From G963664115 sp965263045 (GTDB lineage Bacteria > Acidobacteriota > Terriglobia > 20CM-2-55-15): a DNA stretch of 64,000 bases. Shown piece by piece: positions 52,362 to 61,325 of the stretch. A program made the translations under genes and the position numbers. Numbering within the stretch: the stretch's first letter is position 1; the number at the start of each line of letters is the position of its first letter. Where the stretch lies: assembly GCA_965263045.1 (NCBI GenBank), contig CBDHGK010000023.1, forward strand, positions 3,062-67,061. Reading direction: 5' to 3'. The notes beneath the pieces were generated by a model. It ran no database searches, had not been told where the DNA came from, and saw nothing but the letters and a program-made list of their open reading frames with translations.

Positions 52362-52625
52362 TTACGCAGCTTCGCCATCGCTGGCCGACGGCGCCGCCTC
52401 GGCGTTGCGCTCGGCGATGAGCGTGTGCGCCTGATCGGCGAGCTTGGCGAGGGTGAGCAGGTTCTTGAAGCCGAAGCTGTGCGTGGTCTTCCACTGGCCC
52501 TCGTCGCGGTAGAGGCGCGAAAAGGTGACGTTGTTCCGGGTGATCCCGCCGACCTCGTTTTCCCAAACGGTCGCCTTGACGGCTCCGATCCTGAGTTCTG
52601 CGACGGGTTTGTTGTGGGTAGCCAT
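52362..52625 (-). CDS. Conserved small plasmid-type hypothetical protein
   Basis: 87 residues from ATG 52625 with GAGGA nine bases upstream. The N-terminal part, PVAELRIGAVKATVWENEVG then NVTFSRLYRDEGQWKTTHSF, reads as strands of an OB-like or single-strand-binding-like small domain. A helix (LLTLAKLADQAHTLI) follows. I recall similar proteins on other broad-host-range plasmids and ICEs, function unknown. It is read away from origin 2. Confidence 0.65.
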   Translation of the reverse strand: MATHNKPVAELRIGAVKATVWENEVGGITRNNVTFSRLYRDEGQWKTTHSFGFKNLLTLAKLADQAHTLIAERNAEAAPSASDGEAA

Positions 52626-52988
52626 TGATTGAATCCTCTTGGTTAAAGGGTTTGGAGCGTGTGTCGCTCACCCTGAAAAGGCGACACCGGCCAAAGAGCA
52701 GGGGCCGTGACAGACGCCCCTGGGGCGAGTTGCGCGGTCTGGCCGCGGCCCCTGCGCCGGTCTCCGCAGAGCAAGCCAAGGCTACGGGAAAATGGCGAAA
52801 CAACATCCGGCGCGGTGGATCGGGGGCCAGTCAGGGCGAACAACCGGGGAAACGGGGGATCTCACCGACGGGCTCCCGGCACGGCCAACGACAAAATGAG
52901 ATCGAATCGGGGATCCAGGGGACACCACAGACGAGGCTGCTGCGAGAGAGTCAGACAGAAAGCGACAGTGTCTCGATCTGTCCCTAAG

Positions 52989-53123
52989 CGGGGAGTTTTC
53001 CACAGGCACGCTGTGATTTCGGGGAGTTTTCCGTTAACCAACCGCTACACTTCTCCGGTGCGAGGACTTAACCAACCGCTATACTTCTCCCGAAAAAGAC
53101 TTAACCAACCGCTATACTTCCCG
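52989..53123. other. Replication origin 2: iterons and DnaA-like box
   Basis: Three 23-bp iterons TTAACCAACCGCTATACTTC (plus three bases) lie at 53034-53056, 53068-53090 and 53101-53123, about 33 bases apart. Upstream, CGGGGAGTTTTCC repeats at 52989-53001 and 53020-53032, the first overlapping TTTTCCACA (52996-53004), one mismatch from a DnaA box. An AT-rich stretch follows at 53133-53180. It abuts the 3' end of the initiator gene at 53165. Confidence 0.85.
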
Positions 53124-53164
53124 CCGCGCATCCATTAATACAAGTAGTTAAGAAGAAGTAGTAA

Positions 53165-54154
53165 TTAAGAACACGTAGTATGCACCGCGGTGGTTGTGCA
53201 AAAACTTGAATCCGGGGGATCGCCGGATCGGGACCGGGCGGCCGGCAGGATCCGGCCGGCCTTCGTGAGCGCGGGGACCGACGGGATGGTGGTCGGCAAC
53301 AATTCCAGGGCTCCGCGAGGCGTGGCATAGTCCAGGCCGGGCCACGCGAGCTTGATCTTTATCAGCTCCCGGATGGCTTTGGTGCGGAAATCGTTCACAG
53401 CGTTCTTGTCCGTGGCCGCCCTGGCCGGGTTCAGTGCGAACTGTTCGTAGAGCCGCTTCCAGGAAATCCTCAAGGGACGGTCCAGGCCAAAGGTCCGGTA
53501 GTTGATCCACAGGTAGAGATCGAGGCCCAATGAACTTTGGTTCAGCGCCTTCAGGATGTTCATGTCCAGCGGCACCGGGTGGCGGATGATCTCGGTAAAA
53601 ACCCCTTCCCCCAAACGGATTTCGCTTCGCCACTGCCCCCGGTCCTCGGGATTGACATGGTTCCACCAAAATTCGTACCGGTCGGCCACATAGGACGACA
53701 CGCGTGAACATCCGATTGCGTCTTTGCAGACGAGGGTGATGCTGCAAGCGAAGAGGCGCCGCATCTGGTTGCGGACACGGGCATAGGATGCCCCGGCCGG
53801 ATCGATTCCGACAACGCGCATGAAATCGGACAGGGTCTTTCCAAGGGTCAGGTCTTGGCTTTGGGTCCGGACCGCTTCGGTACACACCCAGGCCAGCAGC
53901 AGCCGCGCGATGTAGCCGAAGGGGAGTTTGTTGTCGAAGCCCGCGGTGAGCGCCAGCGTGAAGGGGCCGTTGCGGCGGACATACTCTTTGCGGTTGCCGG
54001 GGTTGGTACGGGGCAGGGAACAGAGCGCCAGGAGCCGCGCGAGGTAGGCAATATCCTCATCGGCCTCGGCCGCGTGGATCAGGCGGTCGATCTGATCGAG
54101 CCGGTTGGAATGGTAGCGGGCCTGAGGCGCAATGCGCGTCAGATTGTCTTTCAT
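53165..54154 (-). CDS. RepA-type plasmid replication initiator 2
   Basis: 329 residues from ATG 54154. Recognisable are the two winged-helix segments of RepA-like initiators: GKTLSDFMRVVGIDPAGASY, then PVPLDMNILKALNQSSLGLD LYLWINYRTF and RISWKRLYEQFALNPARAAT. The ending FRTKAIRELIKIKLAWPGLD matches the family. It is clearly diverged from initiator 1 at 45665. Iterons lie about 40 bases beyond its stop. It lies downstream of the transfer genes in the same orientation, with 160 bases between. Confidence 0.85.
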   Translation of the reverse strand: MKDNLTRIAPQARYHSNRLDQIDRLIHAAEADEDIAYLARLLALCSLPRTNPGNRKEYVRRNGPFTLALTAGFDNKLPFGYIARLLLAWVCTEAVRTQSQDLTLGKTLSDFMRVVGIDPAGASYARVRNQMRRLFACSITLVCKDAIGCSRVSSYVADRYEFWWNHVNPEDRGQWRSEIRLGEGVFTEIIRHPVPLDMNILKALNQSSLGLDLYLWINYRTFGLDRPLRISWKRLYEQFALNPARAATDKNAVNDFRTKAIRELIKIKLAWPGLDYATPRGALELLPTTIPSVPALTKAGRILPAARSRSGDPPDSSFCTTTAVHTTCS

Positions 54155-54314
54155 GGTAGTCCGTCTTCCGTGCGGCTATCGTCCGGGACCGGCCCAATGT
54201 GCTCCGTTAATCAGGGGTTCTTTTCCGCGTTGTATCCGCGAACCAGTAAAGAAGCATCACCCTGACAAATCCCGGCCCGACTCTGTCTCATCGTCCTGGC
54301 AGCGTTGCCCAGCA

Positions 54315-55298
54315 TCACCGCCCCTGCTTCAGTTTGAGTTGGGGGTCGGCGAACACAACAGGCCTGTAGTGCCAGCGCCGCTTTGCGGCGTCGTAATCGC
54401 CGACGTGTAGTGCTTCTTCGACGTAGCGCTTCCCCTCGCGCCGCGTCATGTGAATCACCATGGAGATCCCGTCCACGACGCCCCGGCAGGTGACTTCCCA
54501 CGGCAAGTCCGTCTCGCCTTGCATGGCGCAAGTCGCCAACCGGGACAGGGCCGACTCGGCATTGTTGGCGTGGATCGTTGTCAGACTCCCGCCGTGCCCG
54601 GTATTGAGCGCCTGTAAGAGATCGGCGGCCTCGCCGCCCCGGACCTCGCCGACCACGATGTGATCTGGGCGATGGCGCAAGGCATGGCGCACGAGGTCGC
54701 GGATCGTCACCGATGCGGTGTCGATCCCCCGCGCCTCGAAGCGGACACAGTTTTTCCGGTCGATGCGGAGCTCCAGGGTGTCCTCGATGGAAACAATGCG
54801 GTCGGCGGCGGGAAGCAGCTCGACCAGGGCATTGAGCAGCGTGGTCTTACCCGAGCCCGTGCCGCCCGACACCAGGATATTCCGCCGACCCAGGAGCGCG
54901 ACCCGCGCCTCGTCCAGGACTTCTTGGGGCAGTGAGCCGAAGCGCACGAGATCTTCGGGAGAATAGCTCCGCTTGCCGAAGCGCCGGATGGTGATGGCGA
55001 CGTGCGGCGCGGCCGGGGGGACACAGATCGCCACGCGGGAGCCGTCGTCGAGGCGCGCATCGAGGATCGGGGAGCTGGCCGGATCGAGGCCGAGAGGCCG
55101 TGCGATCTGAATGGCAGCTCGATCCAGCGCCGCCTCATCAAGGGCAGGGGCTGGCTGCTCCCGGATTTCCCCCCGGCTTTCAACCCAGACGTTCCCGGGA
55201 CCGTTAATCATGATCTCGCTGACGTCCTCGTCTTCGAGGACCGATTCCAGACCCGGCAAGAACGGACGCAGGTAGTCCATGCCTCGGGTGGCGCTCAT
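54315..55298 (-). CDS. virB11: VirB11/TrbB-type secretion ATPase
   Basis: 327 residues, hexameric traffic ATPase of type IV secretion at the inner membrane face. The N-terminal domain (DEDVSEIMINGPGNVWVESR) precedes Walker A VSGGTGSGKTT (143-153). SIEDTLELRI (Asp box), LRHRPDHIVVGEVRGGEA (Walker B) and NTGHGGSLTTIHANN (His box) follow. Its start overlaps the stop of the VirD4-like gene (ATGA), so the two are coupled. Confidence 0.95.
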   Translation of the reverse strand: MSATRGMDYLRPFLPGLESVLEDEDVSEIMINGPGNVWVESRGEIREQPAPALDEAALDRAAIQIARPLGLDPASSPILDARLDDGSRVAICVPPAAPHVAITIRRFGKRSYSPEDLVRFGSLPQEVLDEARVALLGRRNILVSGGTGSGKTTLLNALVELLPAADRIVSIEDTLELRIDRKNCVRFEARGIDTASVTIRDLVRHALRHRPDHIVVGEVRGGEAADLLQALNTGHGGSLTTIHANNAESALSRLATCAMQGETDLPWEVTCRGVVDGISMVIHMTRREGKRYVEEALHVGDYDAAKRRWHYRPVVFADPQLKLKQGR

Positions 55299-57331
55299 AT
55301 CTTCCTCTGCTCGACCGCCCTCCAGTAGGGCGTGTCGACCGGAAGGTAGTACGGCTTGAGATAAACGCGGACGGCGCTGGCCGCGTTTGTGCCGTCATAG
55401 GGCAGGCAAATCGCCTGGCAATTGGGAAGCAAGCCAAACTCCCTCGGCTGAAACAAAGCCTCGCGCTGTTCGCGGAAGGATTTACTCGTGCCTACTGAGC
55501 CCTTGGTGCCACCGGCCTTTCCAGAGAGCAGGGACACCTGAGCCTGTTGTGCGGATTCGGTGACGGTCCAGCTCGGCTTGATCTTGGCCACCTGGCCGCA
55601 GAGTTTCGAGGCGATCTCGGCGCTGGCGTCGTCGCTGAGGGAGAGGAAGATCCGGGTGCGGAGGGTCTGCAAGAGCGCCCGCCACGCCTCGGAGGTGCCC
55701 AGCACGGATCGGAGCGAGGATATGGATTGGGTGGCGACGATGGGGATGACACGGCATTGCCGGGTGAGGGCAAACGCCTTCTCGTCTCCAGAGGGGTCCT
55801 CCTCGCCGACTGAGGCGAACGACTGATATTCGTCGCAAATGAAAACGGCGGGCCGGAAGTAACGCCCAGGGTCCGCTTTCATCTGTGCCGGCCGCCGGAT
55901 CAGGGTCTGGAGCCAGGCGTTTTTTAGGAACACGCCTATGGCACGGGCCAGCGCCGGATTCGATCCGGCGGGCATGTTGAGCGCGAGGACTTTCCCGCTT
56001 TCGATCAACTCGTCCAGGGGTGGAAGGTGCCGCCGCATCCGGGCCTTTCCGACCGGCGGGCGACTGTCACCGTTCCCGTCCTCCTCGCCTTCGGCAACTC
56101 GTTCTTTGGCGGGTGCCTTGGGACAGAAAATGTCGGCGACGTCCTCCATGTCGAACAGAGACAGGAAACTGGAAATCCCCTCGACACACGAGGTTCTCAA
56201 CTTCGGATCCATCTGCATCCAATCCTTCTCGTACCACGTCTTAACGCTTTCGTACCGCGCCTTTAAACGGTCCGTGTCGGTGTGACCCGCCACAGGGGCG
56301 ACACGGCAGGTCACGCCCTCCCGTTGCAACCATTTTGCGAGCTCGGCCGTCCACGGGGTCTGGCGTTCCCCGTCAGAAAATGTGGTCCAGGGCACCCCGC
56401 CCAAGACGGCCCTCCGCTTATCGAGATCCTTGGCCGAAATGACGATGGCCCCGTTCTTCTGACTCTTCACGACACCCTTGGCTTCATCGAGCTTTTGCTT
56501 GAACAGTTCGGGGTCGATCGCGCACAGGTAGACATCCCGGAGGGTCACCCAACGGTCGGGAAAGATCCGGTACAGCTCGATAATCCACTTCACCAGATTC
56601 GTGTAAGCCTGTTGCCAGAACGGATCCTTCCCCTTCCCGAACAACTGATTCAGGAGCGAGGACACGGTATAGGCCAGGGAGTAGGAATCGAGCCAGTGCG
56701 CGGCCAGGGGGTTCCACTGATATTTCCCGTCCATCCCAATCTCCATGTAGTCCTCTTCACGTTTCGCTGCTTTGAGAATCTCGCGGATGTCGTAGCAGAA
56801 GTCGCCCTTCACTTCGAGGACCAGCGCGGCGGCCCGGCGCTCCGGGTTCTTCGCTTGCCAGCCGAGCAATTGCCGGGCAAACGGGTGCATGCACGCCGAG
56901 GTCTTCCCGGAGCCGACCGCCCCGAAGATGGCGACTCCGGTGTAGAGGCCGCGTTCCGGGATCACGAGCCAATCCGGGCTGGGAATCTCCCGCGCCTCGA
57001 CGGGGTGATGCGTTTCCCCGACGACGATGGCCGGTTTCTCGTCCGTGTCGGAGATCGGCCACGGGGGCAGCCCCCCCTTGCCCTGTTTCTTCCGTGGGAC
57101 GGACTCGAACCAGACATGCCATACGCCGGAAAAGAGCGTGCCGCCGATGAACACGGCGACACCGGGCATGAGGGCATACCAGCCATGTGCCAGCCACAGA
57201 AGCGCCGGCGCATCGAGAGCCATCAGCGCGACAACCGGGTTCTCCGACCCGGTCGGAAACGGACTCGAAATATACCGGGCGAGCGCGGCAGAAACCGCGA
57301 GGACAGATAAGAAAATATGTCTCAATTTCAT
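55295..57331 (-). CDS. virD4: VirD4/TraG-type coupling protein
   Basis: 678 residues. Two N-terminal membrane spans (about 5-20 and 48-72) precede the motor domain with Walker A FGAVGSGKTSA (136-146). AVFICDEYQSFAS is the Walker B segment and RVIPIVATQSISSLRSVLG the later conserved block. Coupling proteins link the relaxosome to the secretion channel and pump DNA. The gene starts the downstream part of the transfer operon after a 397-base repeat-rich gap and is coupled to virB11. Confidence 0.9.
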   Translation of the reverse strand: MKLRHIFLSVLAVSAALARYISSPFPTGSENPVVALMALDAPALLWLAHGWYALMPGVAVFIGGTLFSGVWHVWFESVPRKKQGKGGLPPWPISDTDEKPAIVVGETHHPVEAREIPSPDWLVIPERGLYTGVAIFGAVGSGKTSACMHPFARQLLGWQAKNPERRAAALVLEVKGDFCYDIREILKAAKREEDYMEIGMDGKYQWNPLAAHWLDSYSLAYTVSSLLNQLFGKGKDPFWQQAYTNLVKWIIELYRIFPDRWVTLRDVYLCAIDPELFKQKLDEAKGVVKSQKNGAIVISAKDLDKRRAVLGGVPWTTFSDGERQTPWTAELAKWLQREGVTCRVAPVAGHTDTDRLKARYESVKTWYEKDWMQMDPKLRTSCVEGISSFLSLFDMEDVADIFCPKAPAKERVAEGEEDGNGDSRPPVGKARMRRHLPPLDELIESGKVLALNMPAGSNPALARAIGVFLKNAWLQTLIRRPAQMKADPGRYFRPAVFICDEYQSFASVGEEDPSGDEKAFALTRQCRVIPIVATQSISSLRSVLGTSEAWRALLQTLRTRIFLSLSDDASAEIASKLCGQVAKIKPSWTVTESAQQAQVSLLSGKAGGTKGSVGTSKSFREQREALFQPREFGLLPNCQAICLPYDGTNAASAVRVYLKPYYLPVDTPYWRAVEQRKI

Positions 57332-57728
57332 AGGCCTTTACATCTCCAGACTTCAAGCCTTCCCGCAGGGATCACTGTGGCGGGAGCGACCCCCACCGGG
57401 GGGGCGTCCATGTACCCCCGGAGTGCAACTTGAAACGGGGGTCCAGGGACGCACCAGCCCCAAAAAGGTGGGGTCGCTCCCGCCACTCTCCCCCCCTCTG
57501 GATCGGCGCTCAAAATGGCGCGCAACTTGACCTAACCACAGGTAAAGAAAAGCGATATGGGACAGAAAAGTTGCAACTTGAGCGTGCAACCGGACCCCCG
57601 TTTTCATGTTGCGTCTCCCGTGCGGCACCGGGGCTGCAACTTGAAGGCCAATTTTCGGGAGACCTTCACCTGGTTGTTCGCTCCAAAAGACGCCCATACC
57701 CGCTCAAAAAATGAGTCGCCCGCCGATC
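57332..57728. repeat. Repeat-rich spacer in the transfer region
   Basis: A near-perfect 20-bp inverted repeat (GTGGCGGGAGCGACCCC... at 57377-57397 and its complement at 57467-57486) encloses about 70 bases. GCAACTTGA recurs at 57425-57433, 57522-57530, 57573-57581 and 57636-57644. A copy of the first block with the adjoining CGGGGGTCC recurs inverted at 57592-57613. No gene fits. Likely regulatory, and a candidate transfer origin or promoter region for virD4-virB11. Confidence 0.55.
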
Positions 57729-58697
57729 TCATTCCGGAATCTCGTAGAGGTCCACACCCTCCGGATAAATCCGACGGGACCGCCATATCTCGAACGTGTC
57801 AATCCGGATGTTGTAGGGCAAAGGTTTTGCCAGCATGTCCTTCAACTCCTGCCAGCGCCGCACGGTGTTGGGCTGGCCCCCGTAGCGCGCGAAAATCTTG
57901 GAATCGAAGGTATCGATGCCCCGGGAAAGCGCGTCGAGTTCCTCCCGCAATTCCGCCTCCCGGTAGTCCCCGGCCCGGATGCCATCCCGATCCCGCGCCC
58001 ATCCGTTCAACACAGCCCGGGCGCGTTTGTCGGCGTCAGGGGTGACGCCGATTGCGGCCACATGAATCTTGATCCCTCGGTGCCGCAATCGGGCCCAAAG
58101 ATGCTCATGCGCCTGGCCCCAATACCGCATTTCGGTGGCGGTCTCGTTTCCAGGATCGACATAGACAAACGTGCAGGTCGGCCCGCCCGCAAAGGGCAAT
58201 TTCAGGTGGAAATACCGGGCGACGCACCCGGCCGCTCCGCCGTAAATCCGATGCGGCAGCCGATTGTGCGGCACGCCGTAATGCGTACAGAACCGAACCT
58301 TCTCATCCTCGGTCGGGAGCCATTCCAGCTCCGGGCGCTCGATAACGTAATCGAGCGACAGGAGCCGCCGGAGATAGACCGACAGGCCGGCGTTTCTTCG
58401 GTGCCGGATGTCGGGAACCCCCAGCTCCCGGTAGATGCTCTTGTGGGTGATCCGGCAGACTCGCGTGCGGTTCCTGGTGCTGATGACGGGAATGGCCTCG
58501 TCCACGGCAAAGTTCAGATCCACGAGACTCTGAACGAAGCGCGTGGCCTGGCTGCGATGCACATTGAAATAATCGGCGTATTGCGTGCGGGTGAACATGC
58601 CGCTGTTGAGGCAGACCATCGCAACCCACTCGGTGTCTTCCTGGCTCCACCCGAACGGTTTGAGTGCTTCTTCCCGGCCACGCAGATGAGCAATCAT
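57729..58697 (-). CDS. Hypothetical winged-helix protein in the transfer operon
   Basis: 322 residues; the start overlaps the virB8 stop (ATGA). The N-terminal 90 residues (DTEWVAMVCLNSGMFTRTQY, then HRSQATRFVQSLVDLNFAVD) look like a winged helix-turn-helix, similar in style to replication-relaxation (Replic_Relax) proteins of conjugative elements. The C-terminal part has TCTFVYVDPGNETATEMRYW and long helices. Inferred role: DNA-processing or regulation of transfer. Name withheld because the family is uncertain. Confidence 0.55.
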   Translation of the reverse strand: MIAHLRGREEALKPFGWSQEDTEWVAMVCLNSGMFTRTQYADYFNVHRSQATRFVQSLVDLNFAVDEAIPVISTRNRTRVCRITHKSIYRELGVPDIRHRRNAGLSVYLRRLLSLDYVIERPELEWLPTEDEKVRFCTHYGVPHNRLPHRIYGGAAGCVARYFHLKLPFAGGPTCTFVYVDPGNETATEMRYWGQAHEHLWARLRHRGIKIHVAAIGVTPDADKRARAVLNGWARDRDGIRAGDYREAELREELDALSRGIDTFDSKIFARYGGQPNTVRRWQELKDMLAKPLPYNIRIDTFEIWRSRRIYPEGVDLYEIPE

Positions 58698-59371
58698 GGC
58701 GTCTCGGTGATAAGGGTTCTGTCGGTTTCGAGGTATGTGACCTGGATGCCCATCGGGTTAAAAATGACCAGGTCGGCCGGTATGACCGGCATGAAAACAA
58801 ACTGCATCGTGGCGGTCCATTGTTCCCTGGAAACCTCGCGCTCCTGTTGGGTGCGGACAAGGACAAAGTCGGCGACCGCACCGTGCGGCTCGGTCGGATT
58901 GGCCTGAATCCGAAGGATGACATTCTCGACCCGGAGTTCTTCCAGGGTGATCCCGGCGGCCAGCATTGCAATTTCCTCGTTGTTGGCGGTGAAGGCCGCG
59001 TTGGCCAGACCGGTGCTGAGAAACCGGAGGCTGCGCGGCCAGTATTCCTGGACCGTCGGCCGCCGCCGGCCGAAATGGTCATGGAGAAAGCGGTTGAGAA
59101 AATACTTGGTGGTGGGGTCGCGTGGATCGGCCTGGGCCTGGACCGCCTCATAGGCCAGGGCTTCGGCCCGGCCGACTTCATCCACTCGAACGACAATCGG
59201 ACGCGGCGGCTCGACCGAAGACAGGCGCACCACGGCGATGGTCACGCATAAAAGCAGCACGCCGAGGACGATGGTGAACACGCGCAGGTGACGGTTCGAG
59301 TGGATCGTCTCGCCCCATATCTCGGCGTATTGTTTTCCGGCATCGGATGCGTTGTCTTTGGGTTTTGCCAC
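58694..59371 (-). CDS. virB8: VirB8/TrbF-type channel protein
   Basis: 225 residues: a cytoplasmic start (AEIWGETIHSNRHLRVFTIV), one membrane span (LGVLLLCVTIAVVRL, about 37-51) and a periplasmic NTF2-like domain (FLNRFLHDHFGRRRPTVQEY, ending MGIQVTYLETDRTL). This is the standard architecture of the VirB8 scaffold of type IV secretion. It lies between virB6 and the winged-helix protein. Confidence 0.88.
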   Translation of the reverse strand: MAKPKDNASDAGKQYAEIWGETIHSNRHLRVFTIVLGVLLLCVTIAVVRLSSVEPPRPIVVRVDEVGRAEALAYEAVQAQADPRDPTTKYFLNRFLHDHFGRRRPTVQEYWPRSLRFLSTGLANAAFTANNEEIAMLAAGITLEELRVENVILRIQANPTEPHGAVADFVLVRTQQEREVSREQWTATMQFVFMPVIPADLVIFNPMGIQVTYLETDRTLITETP

Positions 59372-59376
59372 GACGT

Positions 59377-60378
59377 TTATACCCCCTTGAATTTAGAAAG
59401 GCTCTGCCCGGCCTGGCCGATCATGCCCATGATTCCCCCGCCCGCACCGCCGCCGGTGATTTGTGAGGCGAGCTGGCCGATCATGAGTGAGGACAGGAGC
59501 CCGGCAATCGTGAGAGGCACGATGCTTAAAAACCAGGCGGTGCTATGCCAGAGCATGTTTGTGTCGGGCGGTGGACCATTCACAATGGCATTCATCCAAC
59601 CGATACTCGCCGCGAGGAACACCCGCATCAGCGCCGCTGCTATCGCGCCATAGAGGGTGTAGGTGAACATGCTCTTGAACCACCCCCAGAACAGGAAGGC
59701 GAGGGGCTCGACCAGGAGGAAAGGAATGAAGAGCGGCCCGAGGATCAGCAGGACCCCGAGGGCGAGCTGTGCCCATAGAACCTGTGCCATTGAAACGCCA
59801 TAAATCACGACGAGGCACAGGAGAATGAACAAAAGAAATAGCTCGAAGATGATGGTGTGGATAAAGGACATGAGCAGGTAGGAGAGGTCGGTCAGGCCAT
59901 TGATAAGCATGTCCATTATCCCGCCCCCTGTCCCCAGCTCCATCGACTGTGCGCGAGCGAAGAGATTTTGAGAAAGCTGCGAGAATGTGACAAGGAAATC
60001 CTCGCCGGTATTCTGAATCAAGATGAGCTGAAGCCACTGCCCACCGTCAGTGATGGCCTCTGTAAAAGAGCGGGTCGATCCGGGAAGCGGATCGTGATAG
60101 AAGGTGAGCATTGCCCACGGAAACCAGAGGGCGATGACGACTCGAACAATGTCCCACGGACGAAAGTCTCCGGTAAAAGCGATCCGCAATCCGGTCCAGA
60201 CAATCAGAATGGCGGCCAGACCGCGCCAAAGGTCCAGCCCTGCGGCGTGGACTTGCGGCGCGGCTGCAAGAATCACCTGTTCCATGATGCCGGAAACAAC
60301 GGTCGCGGGGTCCGGAGCCGCGGCCGGATCGGTCGGGATGGTGGGGACAAGCTGGAGCATCATCGCGGGCGTCATCAT
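59377..60378 (-). CDS. virB6: VirB6/TrbL-type polytopic membrane protein
   Basis: About 333 residues from ATG 60378, overlapping the upstream stop. Five or more hydrophobic spans are visible, including GLAAILIVWTGLRIAFTGDF, IIFELFLLFILLCLVVIYGV, LALGVLLILGPLFIPFLLVE and PLTIAGLLSSLMIGQLA. The periplasmic loop between the first spans and the Gly-rich C-terminus (QITGGGAGGGIMGMIG) fit TrbL/VirB6 channel proteins of conjugation systems. Confidence 0.85.
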   Translation of the reverse strand: MMTPAMMLQLVPTIPTDPAAAPDPATVVSGIMEQVILAAAPQVHAAGLDLWRGLAAILIVWTGLRIAFTGDFRPWDIVRVVIALWFPWAMLTFYHDPLPGSTRSFTEAITDGGQWLQLILIQNTGEDFLVTFSQLSQNLFARAQSMELGTGGGIMDMLINGLTDLSYLLMSFIHTIIFELFLLFILLCLVVIYGVSMAQVLWAQLALGVLLILGPLFIPFLLVEPLAFLFWGWFKSMFTYTLYGAIAAALMRVFLAASIGWMNAIVNGPPPDTNMLWHSTAWFLSIVPLTIAGLLSSLMIGQLASQITGGGAGGGIMGMIGQAGQSLSKFKGV

Positions 60379-61325
60379 GGTCGTCGGTTCCCGCCCAGGC
60401 CGTCCGGGATCTGAAAGCCGCCATACATGGATTGGATTCTCTGATCGGCCGCGGCGGCTATGGTTGCCTGTTCCTCGGCCCACTGCGCTTCAAGAGCGGC
60501 ACGATCGGCCAGCCGGCGCGCCGCATACCCCCGCCGGAGTTCCTCTTGGCGAAAACGAGACGCCGCGTCCTGGGTTGCGGCGGCGGCGCGGCTGCGTCCA
60601 ATTCCGATCAGGGTGCGGATTTCGGCGAGCGAGCCGAGAACATCGCCCTCGGTGAGCGCCGCCGATGAGCGGTTCGGCCCGCCGGTATAGGGGTCCGTAT
60701 CAATCCGCTCCCCGATGCGGCCCAAGGCCGCGGTGGTGGCCTGCTGGACTGCGACCAGGTCGGCCCCGGCGTCGGCCCTGGCTCCGGCATATTCCAGGCT
60801 GCGATCGGCGTAGTCGCGCCGGCGCTGAAAAACGGCCACCGCTCGATCGGCGCTGCCCGGGTAGACGTTCCGAATATCGGCCTCGGTGACGGTGTCGGCG
60901 GCTCCCAACACGTCACGCCAGCTCCGACTGAACGACTCCCCGTTGGCGGTGAGGTCGCCGAGAGAAGTGACCATGTCGCCGGCCGGGCCGGTGAAATCGG
61001 AGTGCCAGTCACGCGTGGTGTTGAGTAGATCGGTCGGAGCTCTAACAAGATCGGCGATGGGGTCTGCAATCGGACCCACCAAACCCTGCACGGAATCGGT
61101 GACGTGGGTGAGCTGTCTCCGGGCAGTCTGTAACTGTTCCACGAGCTGCCGAAGCTGCTCAAGCTGGTTGGCGATCATTGCCCGCTGATTGCCGTGCATG
61201 ATCGGCCGCAGAACGAACCAGATAAGCAAGTCTTCGGGACTTGGAATGCCGAAGATGCCGAAGGCCGGGACGGCCGCGGTCAGTGCAACCAGGAGCGTCC
61301 AGGTAATAACCCGTTTTTTCATCAT
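60375..61325 (-). CDS. VirB5/TrbJ-like protein 1 of 3
   Basis: 316 residues from ATG 61325, overlapping the preceding gene's stop. Signal peptide MMKKRVITWTLLVALTAAVP, then helical coiled-coil segments (NQLEQLRQLVEQLQTARRQL) as in TrbJ/VirB5 minor pilins of the conjugative tip. The block AADTVTEADIRNVYPGSADR through AVFQRRRDYADRS, and the end RLADRAALEAQWAEEQATIA to MYGGFQIP, are nearly identical in the two paralogues upstream. It has a unique insert with DTDPYTGGPNRSSAA. Confidence 0.75.
   Translation of the reverse strand: MMKKRVITWTLLVALTAAVPAFGIFGIPSPEDLLIWFVLRPIMHGNQRAMIANQLEQLRQLVEQLQTARRQLTHVTDSVQGLVGPIADPIADLVRAPTDLLNTTRDWHSDFTGPAGDMVTSLGDLTANGESFSRSWRDVLGAADTVTEADIRNVYPGSADRAVAVFQRRRDYADRSLEYAGARADAGADLVAVQQATTAALGRIGERIDTDPYTGGPNRSSAALTEGDVLGSLAEIRTLIGIGRSRAAAATQDAASRFRQEELRRGYAARRLADRAALEAQWAEEQATIAAAADQRIQSMYGGFQIPDGLGGNRRP

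Noticed and set aside
53034..53123. Three 23-bp repeats with ~10-base spacers considered as a CRISPR array
   Set aside because: Spacers are too short and the array abuts a replication initiator; iterons are the better reading.
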